Of a stretch of 59,755 bases of DNA, positions 53,170 to 59,755 are shown piece by piece; position 1 is the stretch's first letter; the number at the start of each line of letters is the position of its first letter. The notes under the pieces are model-generated. The model had not been told where the DNA came from, searched no databases, and saw only the letters and a program-made list of their open reading frames with translations. Position numbers and translations under genes: made by a program. This DNA comes from Clostridiales bacterium (lineage in GTDB: Bacteria > Bacillota > Clostridia > Clostridiales > Clostridiaceae), in assembly GCA_012519845.1 (NCBI GenBank), contig JAAYPK010000037.1, positions 1 through 59,755 on the forward strand, given 5' to 3'.

Positions 53170-55155
53170 TTAATATTGAAAATCTGGTTTTTTGAAAAAA
53201 TCAACTTTAGGCTCTAAGAACTTAAATTTATGATTTTTTATATCTTTAAAATAAAATGTTAATGGCTGTAATATATTATTCCAATCCCATAATTCTTCAC
53301 CTATATTTATATATTCCCTAAACATTTCACAGCCTTCTGGTGCTATTGGATGCACTAATATAGCTGCAACCTTTGAGCCATAAAAACAATCAGCTAATAC
53401 ATTCTTCTTTAATTCAATATTATTTTCCTTTTCAGCTATTCTAATGTTCTTTGTCCAATGCTTATTTAGCTCTCGTATATAATCATCAAGAACATAAGCT
53501 ATTCTATGAAAATCTTGATTATACATATGCCTTTCATATTCTAAAATGACTTTATTACTTAATTCTACAATTGATTTACTTACTTCACTTTCTGGAATTC
53601 TTTCATTTAAGCTTTGTAAAGTATAAAAACAAGAACGAATGATCCTATTAAAAACATTTGTTAATAAATTACCTTCCTTTAATACAGGATCAGAACCTAC
53701 CTTTTCATCTTCAGGCATATATACTTGTGGCTTAAAGCCAACGCTTTTAGAAGATAAACCAAGACTCATAAAATGCATTCTAAGTTGATCTTTAGAATAA
53801 TATTTTAATAATTCATCAGCCATTGGTGGCTTAACCTCAGAACTACTACTTGCTTTTTTATCCATAAACAAAACATGTTTATTAGGAATAATATGAGGCA
53901 GTTTTATTCTTTCAACATTAACTTTTTCATTTTTAGGTATTTTTAATCCAATAAACATTGCCATTTCAGCAATAGAATAAAAGTATATGTTATCTTCACC
54001 TATAAATTGATATACCATTGACTCTTTATCTTCAAACCATTCATGCCAGTTTTCAGGATTTTCACCTATAGATTCTAAATATGTTTTTGTAAAAGAAATT
54101 GGTGCCCATAAAGATTCAGGCCATACCCAAAAAGTTAAATCATTTAAATCTTCTTTATCTGGTACTTTCACTCCCCAAGATATGTTTCCAGATAATCTAA
54201 AAGGTACTAAAGTTTTTCCACTAGTGAAATGAATATTCAATCTATCTAATGTTTCTTTTGCTACATCTCTATCTTCTAATTTATCAAAAATAAAAGTAAT
54301 TGAAGATTTACTTTCCTCATTAATTGTACTATGTTTGGGAAGCTCTCTATCTAATCTATTAAAATCATCTACATACTTTCTTGGCACATGAATATAAGGT
54401 TTCTTTAAAAATTCATCAATGGCTTTTAGTTCATATTTTCTTCTATTTGTATATTTTTTTAAATATTCATTTAATTCAATCATAATATCCATTGAATCCT
54501 CTAAGGTAAAATACCAGTTATCAACAGATTTTAAAGATGGCTTTTTCCAAGAAACAGTACTAACAGGATTAATAAGTTCTGATGGCATATATTGGTGACC
54601 TAAAGAACATTCTTCTGCATAAGCTTTCTCGGAATTACAACCTTCTATTGGACATTTACCTATCACTTGTCTTCCATTAAGATAGGTTTTCTTTTCCTCA
54701 TCGTAAAATTGTAAAGTAGACATTTTCTTTATATATCCATTTTTATATAAAGTATTAAATATTTCTGCTGATACCTTATTATGAATTTCCCCACTTCTTC
54801 CTAAGGCAGAAGCTCCAAATAAATTTAAACTAATATTATAATTTTCTAATGTTTTCTTTTGGCTAAGATGATTTGCCATAACATATTCTGAAATTGTCCC
54901 TGTATATCCACCTTCTTTTAGCTTTCTATAACTTTCAAGAATGGGTGATCCATAACAATCTGTCCCTGATACAAAAATTACATTTTCTTTACCTATTCTA
55001 TCTCTTAAAAATCTAGCAAAAATATCCGCATGTACAAACATTCCTCCTACATGGCCAAAATGAAGATTTTTATTTCCATATGGCATTCCTGCAGTTATAA
55101 CAGCTTTTTTAGGGAATACTGGTCTTTCATTTTTTTCTAATCTTTTATTTATCAT
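53170..55155 (-). CDS. Methionyl-tRNA-synthetase-like class I aminoacyl-tRNA ligase, divergent
   Basis: 661 residues from the ATG at 55153-55155, with AGGAGC eight bases upstream; a longer frame only enters the leader. The fold follows MetRS: AGMPYGNKNLHFGHVGG holds the HIGH motif (HFGH), a zinc-type insertion has CPIEGCNSEKAYAEEC near residue 165, and FWVWPESLWAPISF and SKDQLRMHFMSLGLSSK match later MetRS elements. The KMSKS site reads MDKKASSSSEVKPP, so the second lysine is lost. Length fits MetRS without the dimerisation tail. It is likely a paralogue with changed substrate or function. Its leader is a T-box whose specifier is GCA by alignment. A cysteine hydrolase follows in the operon. 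Confidence 0.85.
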   Translation of the reverse strand: MINKRLEKNERPVFPKKAVITAGMPYGNKNLHFGHVGGMFVHADIFARFLRDRIGKENVIFVSGTDCYGSPILESYRKLKEGGYTGTISEYVMANHLSQKKTLENYNISLNLFGASALGRSGEIHNKVSAEIFNTLYKNGYIKKMSTLQFYDEEKKTYLNGRQVIGKCPIEGCNSEKAYAEECSLGHQYMPSELINPVSTVSWKKPSLKSVDNWYFTLEDSMDIMIELNEYLKKYTNRRKYELKAIDEFLKKPYIHVPRKYVDDFNRLDRELPKHSTINEESKSSITFIFDKLEDRDVAKETLDRLNIHFTSGKTLVPFRLSGNISWGVKVPDKEDLNDLTFWVWPESLWAPISFTKTYLESIGENPENWHEWFEDKESMVYQFIGEDNIYFYSIAEMAMFIGLKIPKNEKVNVERIKLPHIIPNKHVLFMDKKASSSSEVKPPMADELLKYYSKDQLRMHFMSLGLSSKSVGFKPQVYMPEDEKVGSDPVLKEGNLLTNVFNRIIRSCFYTLQSLNERIPESEVSKSIVELSNKVILEYERHMYNQDFHRIAYVLDDYIRELNKHWTKNIRIAEKENNIELKKNVLADCFYGSKVAAILVHPIAPEGCEMFREYINIGEELWDWNNILQPLTFYFKDIKNHKFKFLEPKVDFFKKPDFQY

Positions 55156-55161
55156 CTTTTT

Positions 55162-55181
55162 GCTCCTCTTCTTACAGGAGC
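55162..55181 (-). promoter_or_regulatory. Inverted repeat hiding the ribosome binding site of the aaRS-like gene
   Basis: On the minus strand GCTCCT (55176-55181) can pair with AGGAGC (55162-55167) over an 8-base loop, and AGGAG is the ribosome binding site of the gene. The repeat lies after the T-box terminator. Confidence 0.5.
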
Positions 55182-55189
55182 AAAAATAA

Positions 55190-55440
55190 GCCCCTGTAGA
55201 TTGTTTTTCTACAGGGGCGAAAATTCTTTTTCGCGATACCACCCTTTTTCCTTAAAATGTCACCATTTTAAGCTTTTTAAGTACACCATCACTATTAAAA
55301 GTAAATCATACTTTTGTTCTGTAACGTGAACTAACGTCATAGCATCCCTTTATATATTTATAAAGTTCCTCTATGCAGCTCCAAGACTTGCTTCGTTGTG
55401 TTATCATAATCTCCTTACACCAAACGGAAACTCTCTGCAT
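55190..55440 (-). promoter_or_regulatory. T-box leader of the aaRS-like gene, specifier aligned as GCA (Ala)
   Basis: The core GGGTGGTATCGCG is at 55232-55244 (ATCGCG instead of the usual ACCGCG). The terminator stem GCCCCTGTAGA/TCTACAGGGGC is 55190-55218 with TTATTTTTG after it. Stem I is closed by ATGCAG (55435-55440) with CTGCAT, then AGAGAG, a hairpin TTTCC...GGAGA with GGTG in its loop, GAA, the triplet GCA (55389-55391), A and CTTGGAG. By the usual order (GAA-specifier-purine) the specifier is alanine GCA; the bulge UGGU fits a tRNA ending ACCA, as tRNA-Ala does. An ATG at 55405-55407 lies in the linker but not in the specifier position. Confidence 0.8.
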
Positions 55441-55556
55441 ATTCCTACACAATTACTCTTCTCTTCATAGCTTTATATTTTAAATAATATATCAGATTAT
55501 TATTATTGTCAATTATTACATAATATATATATTTGTAAATTTTTCGTTGCATTTTT

Positions 55557-55814
55557 TTATTCTTTATATAAGGAATAATAGTCAGCTTGAATACTTTCTT
55601 GCATTCCATTATACCATTTTGCTGCATCATCTAAAGCCTTATTATATATAGTATTCCCTAAATTTTCTATAAAAAATTCTAAAACCTCTTCACTACCAAT
55701 TACTCCAATTTCTTCTCCTCTAGAATCATAGTAAAAGGTCTGTATCTCTTGAATTAACCTTTTTTTCTCTTCAGAAGATAATTCACAAATTGAACTCTTC
55801 TTCTTTCTAACCAT
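55557..55814 (-). CDS. DUF2164-family protein
   Basis: 85 residues, soluble, all-alpha. The pattern ELSSEEKKRLIQEIQTFYYD, then GEEIGVIGSEEVLEFFIENLGNTIYNKALDDA is that of DUF2164, an uncharacterised family. The N-terminus is basic (MVRKKKSS). No function is known. The ribosome binding site AAAGGAAGAG precedes the ATG. Confidence 0.8.
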   Translation of the reverse strand: MVRKKKSSICELSSEEKKRLIQEIQTFYYDSRGEEIGVIGSEEVLEFFIENLGNTIYNKALDDAAKWYNGMQESIQADYYSLYKE

Positions 55815-55842
55815 AAACTCTTCCTTTCATCATCTCAAATAT

Positions 55843-56259
55843 TTATACTTCAAAGTTTTCACTTTTAAAATTACTATAAAATCTTCCAGAAGAAATAGTA
55901 ATTCTAAGTACACAGTAATCTGGATCAGTTACTCCCTTTGGATAATACATAGTATCTCCTTCTTGCCAAATCATTTCTTTGTTAGCCTTATCTTCTAAAA
56001 CTTCAACAATCCCCTTTAACATAACCCCTCTAAAGAATCTTCTATCACAAAAATACAATGATGCTTTAGGATTTTTACGAAATTGCGAAACTCTCATTGA
56101 TGAGGTATTAGTAGAAAAATAAAATACTTTTATTCCTTCTCTCTTTCTTGGTGGTAACATTGCTTTAGTATTAGGATATCCTTCGTCATCTATTGAGCTA
56201 ATAAATGCTACATTTTGTTTATCAATTAAATTGCCTACAGTTTCTTCTATATTTCTCAT
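55843..56259 (-). CDS. Pyridoxamine 5'-phosphate oxidase-family protein
   Basis: 138 residues with the split-barrel FMN-binding fold. Marks: QNVAFISSIDDEGYPNTKAM at the start, KVFYFSTNTSSMRVSQFRKNPKASLYFCD in the middle and RGVMLKGIVEVLED. It lacks the C-terminal PNPOx part, so it belongs to the group of general flavin- or haem-binding split-barrel proteins. It starts 55 bases after the GNAT gene. Confidence 0.88.
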   Translation of the reverse strand: MRNIEETVGNLIDKQNVAFISSIDDEGYPNTKAMLPPRKREGIKVFYFSTNTSSMRVSQFRKNPKASLYFCDRRFFRGVMLKGIVEVLEDKANKEMIWQEGDTMYYPKGVTDPDYCVLRITISSGRFYSNFKSENFEV

Positions 56260-56314
56260 TTTACTTCTCCTTAATTTATTCTTCTTATATAATCCTATAC
56301 TTCAAGTGTGAATA

Positions 56315-56836
56315 TTATATTTTCCTTACAATTTCCATCTCTATACACTTCCACTTTTCTCCCATTATGCTATAGAATTCCTCTTTATCCTCTTTTATTT
56401 CCTTAAAGCCAACAGATTTGTAACAATAGAATGCTGGAGTATTATTTTCAAAAACACCTAATGTAATTTTATCTACCTTTAATATATTAAAAGAAAAATC
56501 AATAGCAAGTTTTAACATTTCTTTTCCATAACCTTGGCCACGTAATGATTTATCCACTATTACAAAGCCAAGTCTTACTGTTCTTTTCAAGGTATCAGTA
56601 AATCTCATTATGAAATGTCCTATTACCCCATTATCATTAAAGGCAGTCATTGGCCAATAATTATCTGCGTTTTTAAATTTATCATAATGTTTATTAAGCT
56701 GCTCTTCAGAAAGAGGAAAACTTGGCAATATATCTGCACACCACTGTCTATATGCAAACTCATCACTAATCCATTTAACAACCTCTTTCCCATCACATGG
56801 CTTATATGGCCTTAATCTTATTGAATTATTCCTCAT
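56315..56836 (-). CDS. GNAT-family N-acetyltransferase
   Basis: 173 residues, RimJ/RimL-like. Acetyl-CoA binding motif A is RLGFVIVDKSLRGQGYGKEMLKLAI (Q/RxxGxG/A near 100-115) and the last strands contain FENNTPAFYCYKSVGFKEI. The start overlaps the end of the DUF5131 gene by 11 bases. Acceptor unknown. Confidence 0.88.
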   Translation of the reverse strand: MRNNSIRLRPYKPCDGKEVVKWISDEFAYRQWCADILPSFPLSEEQLNKHYDKFKNADNYWPMTAFNDNGVIGHFIMRFTDTLKRTVRLGFVIVDKSLRGQGYGKEMLKLAIDFSFNILKVDKITLGVFENNTPAFYCYKSVGFKEIKEDKEEFYSIMGEKWKCIEMEIVRKI

Positions 56837-57560
56837 TTGTTCTTCCTCCTTTAAAGTTTATTCCAGCCTTCCTAGCTTGTGCACAAAGATACTGTCTTTG
56901 AATATTGTATGTTTTACCATCTTTTATAAAATTAGATCCAACTTGTCTAAATTCAAAAGATACATTAGCCTTCATACATTGATTTCTAATGTCTAATACC
57001 CAATCATAGTTTAAAGGTCTAACATTTTTCCCTGATTCTCCTCCTACTACAACTAATTCAATATTTCCATCTAAATATTTAGAAATATCAATAGCTTCTA
57101 ACATTGGTTGAATAGTAATTATTTTATGTTTTATAGGAAGTTCTTTAAATATTTTCAATCGCTCATCTGCTCTTTTTTGATTTTCTATGGTACACCCTAC
57201 TATAAGATTATCAAAATTGTCTTTAAAATCATTAGGTAAAACGTTTAAAAATCTTTCAATTCTTTTAGTAAGAAACATGAAATTTAAATCTTTTCTTTCT
57301 CTAATAATATCATAAACTTCACCTCTCCAGTGGTCTGCCTCTTCCACAAGAAAATCAGCATTAAAGCATAAGAAAACCATATTACCACTTTTTATTTTAT
57401 AATTTCCTTTCTTGTCTTTTTCAATTGGCTTATTAAACTCATCAGTTTTAAAAATATTATTAGTATCTATTTTCTTTCTATCATTTGCCCTAAAAATATA
57501 GCAATTTTCACAGCCCTCGCTTTTTCTATGACAGCCCTTCCAAGGATTCCATGTTGCCAT
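56826..57560 (-). CDS. DUF5131 (phage Gp37/Gp68-like) family protein
   Basis: 244 residues. It begins TWNPWKGCHRKSEGCENCYIFR, with three cysteines in the C-x6-C-x2-C order of the family and a TWNPWxGC opening, then FMFLTKRIERFLNVLP, IVGCTIENQKRADERL, VVVGGESGKNVRPLNYDW and the closing FRQVG. The fold is thought to be a radical-SAM-like barrel with the three Cys binding an Fe-S cluster. The family is common in phages and in bacterial genomes, with no firm function. It is translationally coupled to the GNAT gene that follows. Confidence 0.85.
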   Translation of the reverse strand: MATWNPWKGCHRKSEGCENCYIFRANDRKKIDTNNIFKTDEFNKPIEKDKKGNYKIKSGNMVFLCFNADFLVEEADHWRGEVYDIIRERKDLNFMFLTKRIERFLNVLPNDFKDNFDNLIVGCTIENQKRADERLKIFKELPIKHKIITIQPMLEAIDISKYLDGNIELVVVGGESGKNVRPLNYDWVLDIRNQCMKANVSFEFRQVGSNFIKDGKTYNIQRQYLCAQARKAGINFKGGRTNEE

Positions 57561-57629
57561 AAGTAACCTCCAAATTATTTTCCTATAGTAAATTTTACCA
57601 CAATAGTATATTATTTATCTATACTAACT

Positions 57630-58124
57630 TTAATAGCATTTCTCTAATATATAACTACATTCATACCTATCCTTAGGATTTTCTATTTTTACAATATGAA
57701 ATCCGCATTTATTAACATAAAAATTATGGTTTCTTCTAGAAAACCCTGGAGTTTCACTGCACCATTTTACTGTATTAGGATACTTACTTTCAACAAATTG
57801 CCATACAAGTTTGCCAATCCCCTTATTTTCATAGTTTGGATCAATAAAAATATTCCCTAAAAAGTTAATATTAGTTTCTTTATTAATCCATAAAATTATT
57901 CCCCCTATTAATTCTTCTTTATAATATATTTTATAAGCAGTAGAATCTTCATTTAATGCGAATTTACGTAAAAAATCTCCATTATCATAGCCTTCTGGCC
58001 CCCCTTTTGGTTCATTTAGATGTATTCTCGTATCTTCATCAAAGGCTCTTTCCATAATTCTTGTTAGATTTTCAATATCACTTTCTTTGATAATCTCAAA
58101 TTTTAATTCATTATATTCATTCAT
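57630..58124 (-). CDS. GNAT-family N-acetyltransferase
   Basis: 164 residues. Motif A is FIDPNYENKGIGKLVWQFVE near 95-115, followed by NHNFYVNKCGFHIVKIE. It starts 4 bases after the AraC-family gene and is probably regulated with it. Acceptor unknown. Confidence 0.87.
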   Translation of the reverse strand: MNEYNELKFEIIKESDIENLTRIMERAFDEDTRIHLNEPKGGPEGYDNGDFLRKFALNEDSTAYKIYYKEELIGGIILWINKETNINFLGNIFIDPNYENKGIGKLVWQFVESKYPNTVKWCSETPGFSRRNHNFYVNKCGFHIVKIENPKDRYECSYILEKCY

Positions 58125-58128
58125 TATT

Positions 58129-59013
58129 TTACACTCCCTTTTTTAAAGTAATGGGCATATATAAATCAACACCGCCAATATGTTCATTTTCTTTATTAAA
58201 TCCTAAATGTTCTTCCAACCATTGCCTATTTCCATATTCGTATTTACTTACTTCTAACCATTTTTGAAACCTCTGCCAAGCTTTAAATATTTCCTCACCT
58301 AATTCTCCTTGTTTATTTACTGCTGTAACAACGTATAAACCTCCATCTAAGTATTTTGTTTTTATTTTATTATCCTTAACAATATAGTCTTTTGGTATAG
58401 TAATACAAACCTCATAGCCATATTCTTCACAAGATGGATCTGAATCCTCAGCATTATAGCCAAAAATTCTGTAATTTCCACAATTAATATCTATATTATT
58501 TCTTTTTATCCATTGACCAATAATTTTAAAAGCTCCATCCTCTGGATTCTTTCCATAATAGCAGTAGAAAGCTACTCTCATTGGTTCAAGATTTTTCAAA
58601 ATTTTGATATCTGGATATTTATCTAAATCTTCCTTACAATCTAGATTAAAATACTTGTCTAAAATATTAATTTTCTCAAACTCATATTTTACTTTACTTC
58701 TAACATATTTACTTGGCAAAATTCCAGTAACACTTTTAAATGCTCTTGAAAAGGAATCTGAAGTATCATAAGAATATTTTATTGCTATATCCAATATTCT
58801 TTCCCTTCCTATTTCTATATCTTTTGCAGCTAAACTAATTCTTCTACATCTTATATACTCCATAACCTTATATCCAGTTATTGCAAAAAACATTCTATGA
58901 AAATTAGAAACTGACATATATGCCTCTTTTGCTACATCTTCTACTTTTATGTCCTCTAATATATTTCTTTCTATAAAATCTATAGATAACTGAATTCTTT
59001 CGTAATAATTCAT
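58129..59013 (-). CDS. AraC-family regulator with GyrI-like effector domain
   Basis: 294 residues. Two helix-turn-helix motifs at the N-terminus (about 5-105: VEDVAKEAYMSVSNFHRMF, ILDIAIKYSYDTSDSFSRAF, TGILPSKYVRSK) are followed by a GyrI/SoxS-Rob-like ligand-binding domain (about 130-294: PMRVAFYCYYGKNPEDGAF, YGYEVCITIPKDY, GGLYVV). This is the MarR-Rob-like type that senses small hydrophobic or cationic compounds. It controls probably itself and the GNAT gene downstream. Confidence 0.92.
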   Translation of the reverse strand: MNYYERIQLSIDFIERNILEDIKVEDVAKEAYMSVSNFHRMFFAITGYKVMEYIRCRRISLAAKDIEIGRERILDIAIKYSYDTSDSFSRAFKSVTGILPSKYVRSKVKYEFEKINILDKYFNLDCKEDLDKYPDIKILKNLEPMRVAFYCYYGKNPEDGAFKIIGQWIKRNNIDINCGNYRIFGYNAEDSDPSCEEYGYEVCITIPKDYIVKDNKIKTKYLDGGLYVVTAVNKQGELGEEIFKAWQRFQKWLEVSKYEYGNRQWLEEHLGFNKENEHIGGVDLYMPITLKKGV

Positions 59014-59111
59014 TTTTATCCTCCATGTATATTGGTATATATTATTAATTATAGCAATTTACTAAATAATTTCTCGACTTTTTCTCTAAATACTTTTATT
59101 CTGTGATAAAC

Positions 59112-59143
59112 AAGAAAAAGCTAGGAAATCCTAGCTTTTTCTT
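59112..59143 (-). terminator. Terminator after the small membrane protein gene
   Basis: AAGAAAAAGCTAGG (59112-59125) pairs perfectly with CCTAGCTTTTTCTT (59130-59143), giving a U-rich 3' end on either strand. Confidence 0.85.
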
Positions 59144-59166
59144 ATTCTAATAAAAGTTAATCTATT

Positions 59167-59361
59167 CTAATTAATTAATTTTTTACTTTTGATGATTTTA
59201 ATTACTTTATAAATTAATGAAGTAAAATTAAAAATTACTATTACAAATAATATTCCAACGGAAATATTTAAATAATTAAATGAGTTAAAGACCATATAAA
59301 TTATCAAAATAGAATTAATAGCTAAAAACATTAATCTTTCATAATTTAACATATCTATCAC
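59167..59361 (-). CDS. Small membrane protein
   Basis: 64 residues with two hydrophobic helices (about 9-28 and 31-51: FLAINSILIIYMVF, ISVGILFVIVIFNF) and a basic end (KIIKSKKLIN). No known domain is recognised. It has AGGGAGTGATAG before the ATG and a terminator after the stop. Topology with both ends inside is likely. Confidence 0.6.
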   Translation of the reverse strand: MIDMLNYERLMFLAINSILIIYMVFNSFNYLNISVGILFVIVIFNFTSLIYKVIKIIKSKKLIN

Positions 59362-59443
59362 TCCCTATATTTAATTATTTTCTTAGTTATATTATAACAT
59401 TTTACATTCAAATTGTAAACATTTTCTATTTACCAGCATATTT

Positions 59444-59575
59444 TCATAAATCTAAATTGGCAAATATTAAATTATCAAAATGCTTTATAAATCCACCTTG
59501 ATTATTTAAAACATCTATAACTATCTTGTCATAATTACTTGCATCTTGTTTTATTTTTCTAAATCCCTTGTCCAT
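59444..59575 (-). pseudogene. Short 43-codon frame, probable gene remnant
   Basis: The ATG at 59573-59575 reads MDKGFRKIKQDASNYDKIVI and ends NLIFANLDL. The frame is open upstream through a hydrophobic stretch (WIKIFIIIYLLILRRR) to a TGA near 59628, with no good ribosome binding site. The piece looks like the C-terminal end of a membrane protein whose 5' part is lost. I do not know its family. Confidence 0.35.
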
Positions 59576-59660
59576 TCTTCTTCTAAGAATTAATAAATAT
59601 ATGATGATGAATATTTTAATCCATTCATTTGAAATTCATAAAAACGCTATACTAATATAT

Positions 59661-59755
59661 CTATCTTTCGACTATGTTTTTTCTAAATGTAAATATAAAT
59701 ATGCTACCTATAAGAATTATCAACATATAGTAGATTGCATATAAAATAGAACCTC
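59661..59755 (-). CDS. C-terminal end of a membrane protein, 5' part beyond the window
   Basis: An open frame enters from the right edge and reads GSILYAIYYMLIILIGSIFI, then FTFRKNIVER and TAG at 59661. One hydrophobic helix ending in basic residues is what closes many ABC-2 permeases, but the piece is too short to name. Confidence 0.45.
   Translation of the reverse strand, partial: GSILYAIYYMLIILIGSIFIFTFRKNIVER

Noticed and set aside
55445..55630. Open frame of 61 codons at the start of the T-box leader
   Set aside because: It lies partly within the DUF2164 gene and partly in the AT-rich region before Stem I; no ribosome binding site and no family features.
1..59755. CRISPR array, insertion sequence, prophage or tRNA/rRNA gene
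   Set aside because: No regularly spaced direct repeats, transposase, integrase, phage structural genes, CCA-ended cloverleaf or rRNA-like sequence was recognised on either strand.

Overview
The window looks like one contiguous piece of an AT-rich, spore-forming, anaerobic Firmicute, most likely Clostridium sensu stricto. The reasons are the very low GC content, strong GGAGG-type ribosome binding sites, two T-box leaders, a single-chain PurL, rubrerythrin/rubredoxin oxygen-defence genes, a CotA-type laccase and a SipW-type signal peptidase. No phage, insertion sequence, CRISPR array, rRNA or tRNA gene was seen. Most genes lie on the minus strand; plus-strand genes are at 5.8-6.6 kb, 35.6-39.9 kb and a broken one at 50.9-51.2 kb.

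Layout. 0-3.3 kb: an ABC-2 exporter (permease cut by the window edge) next to a sensor kinase/response regulator pair; the kinase gene is frameshifted at a nine-T run. 3.4-10 kb: potassium channel, MazG-like protein, aldo/keto reductase, PHP phosphatase, sodium/proline symporter and CotA-like multicopper oxidase. 10-14.7 kb: aminotransferase, MecA-like penicillin-binding protein and L,D-transpeptidase. 14.9-26.2 kb: a VOC protein and the complete de novo purine operon purL-E-C-F-M-N-H-D behind a near-consensus promoter. 26.3-31.3 kb: a five-gene SipW-dependent surface-fibre operon with two TasA/CalY/BsaA-type subunits, a membrane-anchored protein, a large adhesin and the dedicated signal peptidase. 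31.6-35.3 kb: a polar amino-acid ABC importer and an SPFH/NfeD pair. 35.6-39.9 kb: NAD synthetase, DEAD-box helicase and GerMN lipoprotein. 40-43.7 kb: a 52-residue LysM protein, rubrerythrin, flavin reductase-rubredoxin, a large HTH regulator split by a ten-T run, a rubredoxin and a decayed second rubredoxin.

43.9-50.7 kb: an iron-type alcohol dehydrogenase and YkvI-like transporter behind a T-box (probable UGG specifier), then metF-metE and a LysR regulator. 50.8-53.2 kb: a broken surface-protein gene, a MerR-methyltransferase fusion and a cysteine hydrolase. 53.2-55.5 kb: a divergent methionyl-tRNA-synthetase-like protein with a degenerate KMSKS loop behind a T-box whose specifier aligns as GCA (Ala) rather than AUG. 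55.5-59.8 kb: small accessory genes (DUF2164, PNPOx, two GNATs, DUF5131, AraC-GyrI, a small membrane protein) and fragments at the edge.

The points most worth a second look are the aaRS-like gene with its T-box and Shine-Dalgarno hairpin, the SipW fibre operon with a promoter-proximal inverted repeat and an internal hairpin before sipW, and the two regulators each put out of frame by one extra T in a homopolymer. All identifications come from reading the sequence and from knowledge of the families; no database search was run.
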